Below, one piece after another: positions 9,520 through 20,909 of a stretch of 64,000 bases of DNA. The number at the start of each line of letters is the position of its first letter. Position 1 is the stretch's first letter. Location: the NCBI GenBank assembly GCA_014155875.1, contig JACEFZ010022425.1, forward strand, positions 301,001 to 365,000. Direction: 5' to 3'. This DNA comes from Cepaea nemoralis (lineage: Eukaryota > Mollusca > Gastropoda > Stylommatophora > Helicidae). Below the pieces are notes generated by a model. That model saw nothing but the letters and a program-made list of their open reading frames with translations, searched no databases and had not been told where the DNA came from. Both the position numbers and the translations under genes were made by a program.

Positions 9520-9842
9520 TCCGGTCCCCAACATGGCGATAGACACTTGAACGGTTAAGACCTCTGGTTACGGTTTGCATTCGCATTTGCCTCATGTTGA
9601 ACTGGTAGTGCATGCTTCCGTCGCCCTGCTACTGGAATGAGTTCGAGGCGCGAAACAGTGAACCGTGAATTTCGTGTGGAATGCTTTTGCACCTGTCTTC
9701 TGTTGTTTGTACCATGAACTCCATATTCGGAATGATGGCGGCCGGCCTGTCGCTCAACTGACTGGATTGTCTTACCTAGTGACACAGGAACGGAACATAA
9801 TGGAGACGACCCGGTCACGTGAAGCTGGAACCGCGACTATAG
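9520..9842 (+). repeat. Repeat H copy 1
   Basis: Non-coding dispersed repeat with recurrent blocks: CATGGCGATAG start region, GAATTTCGTGTGGAATGCTTTTGCA, GGAATGATGGCGGCCGGC and the end block GAAGCTGGAACCGCGACT. Other copies: 10373-10870, 12117-12650, 33400-33765, 39905-40535 and 41075-41570. Copies often end at GCGAC followed by TAAC-like units, as in a retrotransposed element, but no promoter or coding frame is evident. Confidence 0.65.
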
Positions 9843-10306
9843 TCTGTCCGGAAATTTATGCCTTCATTCACGATCAATTATTTTGAAAACTGTCTGTCGC
9901 ATCGTTATGAAATTTTTCCAGCCGTCTTATATTTACCCCCACCCAAGGAATATGTCTTTGATAGGTCCAAAAACAACTTAAATCATTGAAAGCGGCATCA
10001 TTCCTTTGATGTTTTGCTTAACAACTAGTGATTTCTTGCTAAAAAAGTTATGTTTACGGTAAAGAGGACCTGCAAATTCAGATGACAAACAAAGGCGTAT
10101 CTGGATTCGTATGGGAGTGGGTGCAATCAAAGAAGTAGCTTACAATCGATAGAATCGGCTGCATTGCACCGGGATTTTATCCCATATGGATCAGTTTCTT
10201 TCCGCAGCGCGGAAAGCGTCGCACAAAGCACGAACTCCGTAGCTCCAGCGACAACCCTCGGGAGTCTCCGAATAAAATGAATGATGCGGCCCGGACAGAC
10301 AGACAG
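9835..10306. mobile_element. Repeat I copy 1, candidate TIR element
   Basis: About 470 bp homologous to 36278-36760. The left end reads ACTATAGTCTGTCCGGAAAT and the right end CGGCCCGGACAGACAGA, whose reverse complement contains the same GTCTGTCCGG. That suggests short terminal inverted repeats and a non-autonomous DNA transposon. It sits exactly at the end of repeat H copy 1. No coding frame. Confidence 0.5.
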
Positions 10307-10372
10307 AAAAGTAGATAGGTAGGTAGGTAGGTAGGCAGAAAGATAGGTGGGTGGATGGATGGCTGGCTGGCG
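10297..10372. repeat. Compound tetranucleotide microsatellite
   Basis: Runs of GACA, GTAG/TAGG, GGAT and GGCT units, between repeat I and repeat H. Confidence 0.85.
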
Positions 10373-10870
10373 CGACACTGTGAACTGTGAATTTCGTGTA
10401 GAATGCTTTTGCATCTGTCCGCGGTTGTTTGTAGCGTGAACTGCATGTTCGGAACGATGGTGGCCGGCTATGGATGAATTGACTGGTTTGCCTTTCGTTT
10501 CACGGATGCATTTTTCAGGAGACTCCTGGAGTCGTCGCTGGAGCTACGGAGTTCTTGCCTTGTGCAGCACTTTCGGTGGGTTGCCCTGCAGAAAGAGACC
10601 GAGCCATATGGGATGAAACCTGGGTCAATGAATCATTCTGGTGATTGCCGATTCCATCGACGATGAACTGTATTTTTCGTGGAGCACTTTTGTGTTGTCA
10701 TTCTGGCTAGGGCATTATGCACCGTGTACCTGTGCAGACTGTTGGTTTGCCGAGACTACCGTCTGTTTCATTTTTCACATTAGGCAGTAAGGAGCATTTT
10801 GAATGATATTCACTGGCACAGGAATGGAGCTTAATGGGGACGACCTGCTGTCGTGAAGTTGGAACCGCGA
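10373..10870 (+). repeat. Repeat H copy 2, carrying an inverted piece of repeat I
   Basis: Both ends match repeat H (GAATTTCGTGTAGAATGCTTTTGCA near the start, GGAACCGCGACAAACTAACTAA at the end). The segment 10519-10640 is instead the reverse complement of repeat I at about 10140-10265: it contains GTCGCTGGAGCTACGGAGTT and CATATGGGATGAAA. The two repeat I segments therefore form a long imperfect inverted repeat. Confidence 0.6.
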
Positions 10871-11104
10871 CAAACTAACTAAAGGGGCTCTTTATTTATT
10901 GATGTCGTTTCTTACAGAGCCAATCAATGTGGCGTTACATTTGGTGAACGATTGTTGAGCTACTTAAGCTTGCATAAGAAGATTTATTGCGTTGTTATTA
11001 AGGATTGTCAAAATTGATTCCTGTAACAAAGCGATAAAAGAAATATTAGGCAAGCTGCTTCAGTATTAAGGGATTAAAGTAATGATATTAAAATATAATC
11101 CGGG

Positions 11105-11254
11105 ATTTGAATATCCAGATTTGTAGTTGACGCTGCAGTTTTGCCATTACGTGTATATGTTCTCATATTATCTGTCATTATTTGAATATCCAGATTTGTA
11201 GTTGACGCTGCAGTTTTGCCATTACATGTGTATGTTCTCATATTATCTGTCATT
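11105..11254. repeat. 75-bp tandem duplication
   Basis: Two adjacent copies (11105-11179 and 11180-11254) beginning ATTTGAATATCCAGATTTG, differing at only about two positions, so the duplication is recent compared with its surroundings. Confidence 0.9.
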
Positions 11255-11419
11255 ATTGTTTATATACCCAGTTAGCTTTGGTCGCTGAAAATGAATCGCA
11301 GTTTCAAGAAATGATAGGAATATTTGCATCAGAAAGTCACAGCCCTGAACTTTAAAAAACAACAGTAATGGTTGGTTTCCGAAAGAAATATCGCCGTGCA
11401 ATGGAAGCGTCTGAGACAA

Positions 11420-11930
11420 ATTAATGTATTACCGTGCTTACATACTTTAATAATGACAGATGGAAGATGCATTCAGAAATATATGTGTAAAACTGCCGAA
11501 ACAAAGGCAGCATTTCACAAGATGATGAACATTCTAAGCAATACATGTTTGTGAATCGAGGTGAGGTAAACAATTCTTAATTCGATATTGCGCCAGTCCT
11601 AATGTACGGAGACAAATCATGGATAATATTAGCAGACTCGTTATAAGTTATGTGAAAGGTATGGAGATATGTTTTTAAAGAAGAATTATGAGAACACCGA
11701 GGAGGATAGAAAGTGCAATGGGCATATCTTGAATGAAGTTAACTCATGTGTATTCACAATGGGAAGGTTGGAGGGGAGGAAAGACAGCGGAAGACACACA
11801 GAGAATTTGATGGACAGTTTGATATCATGGTATGAAAGAACGTAGGTATCATAAATAATGTGCAGCACACGAGAAGGGTGTGAATAGGCATGATTACCAA
11901 TGGCTCACGGCATTGGATATAAAAAGAACT
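11420..11930 (+). pseudogene. LINE relic, post-palm and C-terminal region
   Basis: Degenerate frame with HTLIMTDGRCIQKYM, then KAAFHKMMNILSNT and PVLMYGDKSW, matching the YLGT.IT.DGRC, AFSKMKNILTNK and PVLLYGCETW boxes of LINE A. It decays past 11700 with many shifts. Confidence 0.6.
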
Positions 11931-12116
11931 CAGTAGAGAAGCATAAATAATTCATTAAGGCCACAGAAATGTGATCTTACAACAATATAAAACAGTGTAC
12001 GGCACGAAGAGGGCTTAAGTCTATAGTGAAATTACTCCTTGACATGGTTGCTCGGTCTCTGTTAACAGAAACATTAGTGTAAGATTTCTCATGGATTCGT
12101 AGCACAATTTGTTTTC

Positions 12117-12650
12117 TGGTCCAACATGGCAGATCGACTGTTGAGCTGTTAAGGACCATGGAGTGTATTTGCTTCTGGCTACGTTTGGTTAAGCATATTT
12201 AACCTAATGGACTGGTTGTACATGGTTCCGTCGCCCAGCTACTGAGTTACGTGTATGGAGCAACACAGTTTGCTGTGAATTTCAAGTGGAGTGATTTTAG
12301 ATCTGTCCGGTGTTGTTTGTATAGTGAACTATATGTTGAAAAAAATGGCGGACGGTCGGTTGCTGAACTAGCTGGTTTAGCTGGGTGCAGTAATGTGTGT
12401 GCAACTTATGGTTTTCTAGTGACTGCCGCTTCCATCGGCGATGAACTGTAATTTTAGTGGTGGACTCTTATGTCGACATTCTAGCAGCGGTCTTATGCAT
12501 GCATGCCTGTGAGTGCTGTTGGTTTGTCATGACTCCTGGCTGTTCCAATGTTCTCATGGGACAATGAGGAACATTTTGTGTGATATTCACTGACACACGA
12601 GAGAATCCTTACCGGAAGTTACTGCAGTGAAGCTGGAACCGCGACTAATG
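12117..12650 (+). repeat. Repeat H copy 3
   Basis: Starts near CCAACATGGCAGATCG and ends GAAGCTGGAACCGCGACTAATGACTAATGAC. Shares the internal blocks GGCGATGAACTGTAATTTT and GTGATATTCACTGACAC with the other copies. Non-coding. Confidence 0.65.
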
Positions 12651-12841
12651 ACTAATGACAATTTGCCTTCTACCTTTTATCCTACAATGGCACAAAGACG
12701 TCGACCAATTCACCTCACGCTGTTGTGTCTGCTGCCATCTCCAGCAGCTTCCTTTGTGTATTCCTAAGTGCATAATAACGAATGCATCCCAAATTATTTT
12801 GAAAGGGTGCATTCTGACAATACCTACCTGAAAAGTAAAAG

Positions 12842-15280
12842 GAGAGGTTCTGAGAATTGTTACGTGGAACGTACGGACCTTAAATCAAGCAGGGAAGTTT
12901 GATAACCATATTGCTGAAGCTAAAATCATGAATTTAGATATCTTGGGCGTATCTGAAACAATATGGACAGATTCAAGTTATATAAGGAGAGAAGATTACG
13001 TATTCATTAATTCAGGAGGAGATCATCACAAGAGAGGAGTATGAATTTTAGTAAAACGAGATTTAGAGAAAAATATTAGTGGATTCTGGACTCATAAAGA
13101 TGGGATGATACTTCTCAAAATTAAGGCAAGACCGTTCAACATAATAATTCTTCAGACATATGCCGCAACAACTGATTATATTGATGAACAGCTAGAAGAA
13201 TACTATGAAGACCTACAACAAGCACTGAGGTCCTAATTGTCATGGGAGACATGAACGCAAAAGTTGGAAAAAATAAATATAAGCAGATAGTAGGGCGATA
13301 TGGTATGGGAAAAAATAAACGACAGAGTAGACCGGCTGACCCAGTTCTGTGAAGAAAACAATCTTATTGTTTGCAACACATTTTTCCAACATAACCCTAG
13401 GAAACTGTATACATGGAAAAGTCCTGGAGATAGAACAAAAAACCAAACTGACTACATTATTTAAAAACAATGTCAAAAATGCCAATACATACCCTTGTGC
13501 TGATATCAACACTAACCATAATCCTGTAGTTTTAAAATTACAAATAAAACTTTAAAACCCAGGAATAAGGAAATCGAAGACACTTCAAGTAGGTATATCG
13601 GCATTGAAACAACCAGAAATAAGGCAACTATACCTAGTTGAAGTCAAAAATAGATATTATGGGCTAATCATTGAAAGTATGGAACAATATCGATGTGAAA
13701 ATCCCGAGGATAAAATTAATACAAAATGGGACAGCGTAAAAACCTGTATTCAGATTGCAAATACCACCTTGCCAGTGAAGATTAATAAGAAAAAAAACAA
13801 TCATGGATAACCGATGAAATATTGAGTAAAATGCCTCAAAGAAAGAAAGCAAAGAACACTCCGGTGCATATAGTAATAGATAAAGAAATACGTCACATGT
13901 GCAGAGTTGCCAAAGAGGAGTGCCTGCAGAACCATTGCAAGGAAATAGAGGTTCTGGAAATAAAACACAACTCGAAAGAATTACATGCACATATAAAAAG
14001 ATTTACAAAGAAAAAAAATAATATAACAGGAAACGGTTGTATCAGAGGAAAAATTGAGAAATTATAATTAATAACACTGACATAATAAAAAGATGGACAG
14101 AGTACACAAAAGATTTGTTCTGGGACAACAGGGTCAATAGACCAACATTGCATAATACTCAAGATGGACCAAAAATACTAACGGCTGATGTAGAAAAAGC
14201 TATTAAAAAGATGAAAGAAGGAAAGGCTGCAGATCCTGACAAGATAACAACAGAGATGATAAAATCCTTATCCAGCTTTGGCATTGAAACTATCACAGAA
14301 TTATATAATGATATATATAATACTGGGTACATCCCCAAGGATTTGAAAACATCCATTTTCATCACACTACCGAAGAAGCCAAGAGCTGTCGAGTGTGAGG
14401 ATTACAGAACTAATAGCTTAATGAGCCACATAACTAAGATACTACTCAAGGTCATACAAGAAAGAGTTCAACATAAAATAGTTGAGGAAGTAGCTGAAGA
14501 ACAATTTGGGTTCCGCAAAAAAGCGGCACCAGAGAGGCAATTATCTGTTTGAAGACGTTGATTGAAAAATATGTAGAAGTTCAAAGAAGTATATATGTTT
14601 GTTTTATAGACTACAAGAAAGCTTTCGATAGAGTACAACATGAACGACTAATTACGTGCCTTCAATATATAGGAGTAGACAGAAAGGACATCAGACTTAT
14701 TAGTAACTTGTACTGGGAACAAGTGGCGTCTATTAGATGTGGTAATAACTATTCGACGCCTATAGAGATAAAAAGAGGAGTACGGCAGGGATGTGTACTG
14801 TCCCCAAGCCTCTTCAACCTATACACGGACAGAATTTTTAAACAAGTGATCTAGAGAGATTAATAATGCATTAAAAATGAGAATTGTCAAATGCTACATA
14901 CATTCGACGCTACTGTATGGCGCGGAATCCTGGACAGTGAACAAACAACTAGAAAGTCGCATAGAAGCCCTGGAGATGTGGATATGCAAACGAATAGGTC
15001 GTATTTCATGGAAACAAAAACAATCAAATGTAGAGGTCCTAGAAAAAATGGGAATGAAGAGAGAGTTTATGGGAGAAATAAAGAGAAGACAAGTGAAATA
15101 TTTTGATCACGTTAAAAGACATGATTCTCTTATAAAACCATACTGGAAGGCAGGGTTGAGGGCAAGCGAGCAAGAGGTAGACAATGATACAAGTGGGAGG
15201 ATAACATCAAGAGACAGAATGTACGGTCAAGGCGAAAGACAGACAGTGTTGGAGATAACCTTCATTGCGGAGACGGCACC

Positions 15281-15283
<3 letters not shown>
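12842..15283 (+). pseudogene. LINE C, RTE-like: endonuclease and reverse transcriptase, YADD region deleted
   Basis: An AP endonuclease domain starts at about 12845 with VLRIVTWNVRTL, keeps the catalytic-type Glu in ILGVSETIW, and has VMGDMNAKVG after a stop and frameshift near 13235. Linker frames follow at 13604-14067. The RT runs from 14115 (KMKEGKAADPDKITTEMIK) through FIDYKKAFDRVQ to GVRQGCVLSPSLFNLYTD at about 14830. There the frame breaks and resumes at 14877 with MRIVKCYIHSTLLYGAESWT, so the palm with YADD and the YLG box are missing. The element ends in a TGAT tail. Confidence 0.85.
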
Positions 15284-15313
<30 letters not shown>

Positions 15314-15331
15314 AATTGATTGATTGATTGA
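15284..15331 (+). repeat. (TGAT)n tail of LINE C
   Basis: About eleven TGAT/TTGA units directly after the LINE C coding end. RTE-clade LINEs typically end in short tandem repeats, and LINE A copy 2 ends in the same unit. Confidence 0.85.
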
Positions 15332-15559
15332 GTGTTAGTCATCTCAGACTCTGATTGTCCCCCTTGTATGTTATTGGGTCTCCGCCTATGTAACATGACC
15401 TGTGGATTTCATACAAGGGTAAGATAGGTACGCAAGCACCACTTAATGAATGTTTGTTGTTTATTAGTAATGTTTTTGTGTTTCCCACGTTTCTAAACCA
15501 CGCACTTGTGTTAATTTACGTTAGAGACTTAAAATAGTGTAAGTATGGTACTAGGTTTA

Positions 15560-17124
15560 ATTTATGTTCATTCATTCATCATGTGCCATGCCGATAAGCG
15601 TGAAGTGTGAGCGGTCACTATTCACCATTTCACTCGATCACCAGAGTCGTGGATCAGCTCAGTGTTCTTGTCTCGACCATCCCACATGGTCAAGAAATCC
15701 AGGTATTTACTTCTCTGCCTTCCCCTTGCTCTCTTCCAATCGATCTTGCCAGTCGTCATCAAGTTCTTCCAATGTATTTCTTCTCAAGTGACCAAATTAT
15801 GTTGGCTGTCTGCGTATAATGTCTCTAATCAGTTTATGATTTTCATTTGTTTCTTGTAGGACTTGGTAATCGGTTTTTCTGTCTGCCCATGGTATTCTTT
15901 GCATTTCCTTCAGAAACCACATGTCTACAGCCATTAGATGTTTTTCAGCTTGTCTGCTCATTGTCCACGCTTCACATCCATGCAAAAGTACAGGCTCTCT
16001 GTAGCACCACAACACTATTTTTCTCGTTGCAATTGACAGCCTGTTATTGGTCAGTGTTTTTCATGTTGCTATAAAAGGCTACTTTCGCCATGGCGATTCT
16101 TGTTCTAATCTCATCAAGGCATCTCCCATCCGATGTTATGACTGTTCCGAGATAATTGTACCCATTCACTCGTTTAAGAATATTCCTATTTACTTGTATA
16201 TTACATTTTGGTATTTCCTTCTTCCTAGTGACGACCGTAATCTGTGTCTTTTATCAGTTTAATTCTAACCCTAGTTGTTCACTGTGTGAACCAACTGCAT
16301 CTACTAAACTTTGCAGATGTTTGGATGTTTTGGATTTATTGGATATTTTACAGATGTATGTTACCGCAGTAACTTCCCGTAATGATTCGCTCGTGTGCCA
16401 GTGAATATCACACAAAATATTCCTGCAATCAATACTTTATCATCCATATATCTAATGTTATTGATGTTATGTCCCCCAATGATGATTCCTTTCATATCTT
16501 CAACATTTCTGAAAATATTTTCCCTGTAGATTTGAAAAATAAAAACATCTGGAGACAGCGCACACCCCTGCACTTAATAAGCTGATATTGACCGCCTTCA
16601 TTATCAATCATTATAGCAGCTTTTTGTTTCCAATATATGTTTTTTACAAGTCGAAGGTCTTTCCCATCAATTTGTAGATCTGCAAGCATCTTTATCATGT
16701 TGACATGACTTATTTTGTTTAAAAAGCTTTTGTGTAGTCAACAAAGCAAAGATGTAGGACTTTGTCAACGTTTATACAACGTTCAATTAATGCTCTCAAC
16801 ATCTACACATCATTAATTGCTCAGCATCTATACATCATTAATTGTACCTTTGCCTTCTACAAACCCACATTGTTCTTCTTGTTTTTCGAGTTGTATTTTC
16901 TTCCTAGCTCTATGCATAATAATTCTTAGAAAATTCTTCGTGACGTAGCTCCTCATGCTAATTGTTCGATGTTGACCACATCCCAAGGCTCTTGATTTAT
17001 TTGGGATTGCAATACATATAGAATTACATAATGTAGGATGTATATCTCCAGTATCTTATATAGTGCTCAACAGTCAGGTGACTATTCCATTTCTTCCAAG
17101 GCATTGACCATTTATGTTGTGATG
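15560..17124 (-). pseudogene. LINE A copy 1, 3' half
   Basis: Minus-strand frames give EPVLLHGCEAWTMSRQAEKH (15797-16015), IRYMDDKVLIAG with the YADD box altered to YMDD (about 16440), and GCALSPDVF (about 16560). The 3' end at about 15560 has a (GAAT)n tail. About 60 bp at 16366-16428 resembles the end of repeat H and interrupts the palm region. The copy continues at 17885 after an inserted plus-strand LINE A. Confidence 0.75.
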
Positions 17125-17882
17125 TTGCACAGGATCTGCAACAACTAGTAGACGCGGTTGTTGTCCACGGTGAGCAGCTGGGGTTGGAATTAAATTTTTT
17201 GAAGACACAGGTTATGGTCGTCACTAGGAAGAACGAAGTACCACAATGTAATATACAAGTAAATGGGGATATTCTTCAACAAGTGAATCGGTACAATTAT
17301 CTCGGAACAGTCATAACATCTGATGGGAGATGCCATGAAGAGATTAGAACAAGAATCGCCATGGCGAAGGTAGCCTTTAGCAAGATGAAAAATATTCTGA
17401 CCAATAAAAAGATGTCAATTGAAACGAGAAAGAGAGTGTTGAGGGGATACATAGAGCCTGTTCTTTTGTATGGATGTGAAACTTGGACAATGAGCAGTCA
17501 AGCTGAAAAACATCTGATGGCTGCAGAAATGTGGTTTCTGAGGAAAATGCAAAGAATACCATGGACAGATAGAAAAACCAATGAACAAGTACTACAGGAG
17601 ACAAATGAAAATCGTAGATTGATTAGAAAAATTAGACGTAGACAGTCACAATTTTTTGGACATGTTATGAGAAGAAATGGATTGGAGAACTTAGTGACAA
17701 CTGGCAAGATCGAGCGGAACAGACCAAGAGGAAGACCGAGAGGAAAATATCTGGATGGCTTCGCCACATGGCATGGACGAGACAGGAACACTGAGCTGAT
17801 CCACGACTCTGGTGATCGAGTGAAATGGCTGGTCATGACCGCCGACGCTTTCCGGCATGGCATATGATTGATTGATTGTTGT
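17125..17882 (+). pseudogene. LINE A copy 2, 5'-truncated, nested in copy 1
   Basis: Continuous 227-codon frame 17184-17867: LNFLKTQVMVVTRKNEV, RYNYLGTVITSDGRC, EPVLLYGCETWTMSSQAEKH, RIPWTDRKTNEQVLQETNEN and the C-terminal GRPRGKYLDGFATWHGRDR. The sequence begins just downstream of the YADD box (DLQQLVDAV) and ends with a stop followed by a GATT repeat. This is a typical 5'-truncated, target-primed copy; no lesion is visible in what remains. It splits LINE A copy 1. Confidence 0.85.
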
Positions 17883-18176
17883 CTGACCCAGGGGTCTTGC
17901 CATTTTTCATATCGAGAAAAGCATTCTGAAACTCCAACGCCAAAATTGATAATCCTTCATTATTATTTCGGATATCATACGGTTCTCTCGTATCATCATA
18001 AATGTTTTTCACATAATCTGACCATACATGAAAAATCTTATCGTTTTCTGGTATGATTTTTCCATTTTTTGTTTCTAGGTAGCCTGTTGATGTATGTGTT
18101 CTTTTATTAGTAAAGTCATGAACATTCTTTTGTTCATTAATTTGGCACTTTTACTGTTGTGTTGTGTTTGAATTGC
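17883..18176 (-). pseudogene. LINE A copy 1, middle segment
   Basis: Resumes where the 3' half stops at 17124. It aligns, on the minus strand, with 31803-32092 of LINE A copy 3, the linker before the RT. The segment ends at the TA dinucleotide that holds the mariner insertion. Confidence 0.75.
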
Positions 18177-18178
18177 TA

Positions 18179-19117
18179 CGAGGGGAAGTCAATAAGTAAG
18201 TCACAAATGGCTGTAGAAAAAGAACTAAATATGATAACAACTTGAAACCAGTTTATTTGGATACATACATTGTCCCTTTATTTCCCAACATAATCTCCAC
18301 CAACAGTGATGCACTTATCTCATCGTTTTATCAGTCCTCCCAAACCGGCTGCATTGAACTGCGTGCGCTGTTTTCTAAATCAAGTTTTCACTTCACATTA
18401 AACTTCGGCATCATTATCTCCCGCCAAGGTGGGTTTTCAGTGGACTAAATAGGTGGAAATCGCTAGGGGCTAAGTCGGGGCTGTAAGGTGGATGTTCAAG
18501 AACGTCCCACCTTAGTTGGTTAACTTTCTCCTGAGTTAATCGAGCCGTATGTGGTCTGGCATTGTCATGAAGAAGCAACACTCCTCTAGTCAGCAGTCCT
18601 GGAAATTTCAATCGATCATGCATTATGCTGTAAGCTTGACCATGTGAGCACCCTAATGCAGATAGTATATCGTTACTCGCCTGTAACCTCTAATCATCTC
18701 CTCCACCCCGCTACACGGATGCTTCTGTTGCAATCACAACAGGACGACCAGATCGGATTTCATCAACACTTTTAGAGCGTCCGTGAGAAAACTTTTCTAC
18801 CCAGCTATGCACCGCTTTACGAGACAAACATTTGTCAGCATAAACAGGAAGCATTTCCTTATGAATGTCCTTTGCAGACAATCCTTTTGCCAACAAATCA
18901 ACGCACAACAGCACGTTGCTCTTTGGTTGTACACTCTGTAAGTACAGTCGCAATTTCGTTTATTCCCTGCGCATGCGCATGAGACACCTAGCGCCGTCTG
19001 ACGAACGGGAATATGAAATTCGATGTTGCTGTCACCTAATGACACCTGTAGAAAACACCAACTACACTTACCTGCCATCCCACATATCTGTGTGGCTTAC
19101 TTATTGACTTGCTCTCG
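18179..19117 (-). mobile_element. Mariner transposon, internally deleted
   Basis: Terminal inverted repeats: the plus-strand left end CGAGGGGAAGTCAATAAGTA and the reverse complement of the right end CGAGAGCAAGTCAATAAGTA, each flanked by TA (18177-18178 and 19118-19119). The minus strand encodes the helix-turn-helix half (SRKAVHSWVEKFSHGRSKSV, RSGRP) and the C-terminal catalytic half with LLHDNARPHTA and HPPYSPDLAPSDFHLF (DD34D type). Between them the frame jumps from about SIMHDRLKF to PGLLTRG, removing the first catalytic Asp; the 939-bp length is about 390 bp short of a normal mariner. Confidence 0.9.
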
Positions 19118-19119
19118 TA

Positions 19120-20275
19120 TGTAATTTTTCTCGAGCCATGCTTCTTTTGCCGCCTTGCATAATGTTCTGACTTTTCTGTGAATCTGTTCATTTATTTCAG
19201 GATTATTATTGTTGTGTCTTCTTGTGTCCATTAGTTGTTAAATTTCTGTAGTCATCCATTCCTTACGATCCATTTTCTTTATTTTTGGAATCTCTGTTTC
19301 TGCAGGCAAATTGATTGAAGTCTTGAACATTTCCTATTGATCATACACATCTTGAAATAGGATCTCTAGACCAGACAATAAATCAAATCTGGTCTTTATT
19401 TCTATGTTGAAATCGTCTCGCATTTCCTTGTCATTTTTCAATGTACACAGGTCATAATAGTGTTTCCTGGTGTATAACTGACATTCTTTTAACTTTACTT
19501 TCAGTTTGTTTGTTTTTTCTGTAGGCAATCTGTGATCACTGTAACAGCCTGCATTGGGAACTGTTTTTGTGATTGTTAACACATTTCGAAACATTCTGCC
19601 AATCATGATGTAATCAATCGGGTTTCTAATCTTGCTGTCAGGACTCCTCTATGTACATAATCGTCTAGGATGTTGCTTAAACCAGGTGTTTCCGACAATA
19701 ATTTCCTGCTCTTTTGCCCATTCTGCAAGACGGTATCCTCTTTCGTTTCGTTTTCACAAACCATTTTTCCCTACTGTGCGACCATCGCCTTGATTTCCTA
19801 CTTTCGCATTGAAGTCACCCATTATGTTATTTATTGAGTTTTTACATTTCTTTAAAACATTATCCGTGTAATTATAAAATCCCTCTATACTATCTTCACT
19901 GCTTTCTCCTCATTGGATATATATTAGAATGACGTTTATTTTAAAAGGTCTGCCGATTAGTGTTACCAATATAACTCTGTCTGACACTGCCTACTATCCT
20001 TTAACAGGTTTTGATGTTTGCAGATACAAGATAATTACTACACCTCTTTGCCTTTCTTCTCTCCCAGAATAAATATTCTTAAAGTCCGCCCCTGTCCCAA
20101 TCCCTGTTCTTTCCATCTCGTCTCACACATTCCTAATATATTAATATTCTCTCTTCCCATCTCTTGTTTGATGTTATCAAATTTTCCGTCTTCGTTTAAA
20201 GTTCGAACATTCCATGTCGCTAATTTCAGTGTTGCTGTCCTTTCTTGTGACGTTCTTTGATTCTACGAATCACGA
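19120..20275 (-). pseudogene. LINE A copy 1, 5' half with endonuclease region
   Basis: Continues copy 1 beyond the mariner. Frame 19334-19606 (PNAGCYSDHRLPTEKTNKLK, QLYTRKHYYDLCTLKNDKEM) aligns with the end of the endonuclease and linker of copy 3. Upstream the endonuclease region (19640-20270) is homologous but broken by many changes. The 5' limit near 20275 is slightly short of copy 3. Confidence 0.75.
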
Positions 20276-20909
20276 TACACTAAATTTATGTTAACTTCCA
20301 CAAATGTCCTTATGCTATGAAGGCAGCCCTTGCTTGTTGCATTATTAAACGAATATCCTGTTCTGTTCACCCAATCTTTTCCTACATTGCTATATAAAAA
20401 GATATACGATTTCACCTGTTTACCTAGTAACCAAGTGATACTGGGTTTCCCATGTATTTTATTTATTCTCCTTATCTTTATCTCTTCCTTATGCATTGTT
20501 GGACATAAATGTAGAACTCTCATGTAGTGTATTCAGTTTACATCGCATGATTTCATACCGACTGATTGTGTGCATCACCTTGTACAGTGTTTCTATCTGT
20601 TCTGTTTTACGTGTTTGAGGTGTCTTCAATTGGGAGATATTAGTTGACTTACACATGAAAACTCAAATAGTGTATAGTGCGAACCGCTAAAGGCGATCTC
20701 GGAAGTGGCGAATTTATGTTGTGAAGAACATGTTTTTATCCCCGAGAATTGTTCTTCTTTGTCTTTTGATTCTTATAAGAGGAACTTCTGATAAGAAGAA
20801 CTTTTCCTTGGGTCCCAAGTGAGTTCGCCTGATCAAGTCTGCACTGTCGTCCTCTCTTTACACATTCTGTAATTCTTTCCATTGATGCAAGATCCTGTAT
20901 AACGTTCTT
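20276..20909. other. No recognisable feature
   Basis: Between the LINE A 5' end and a degenerate tandem array. No frames above about 65 codons and no repeat recognised. Confidence 0.4.
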
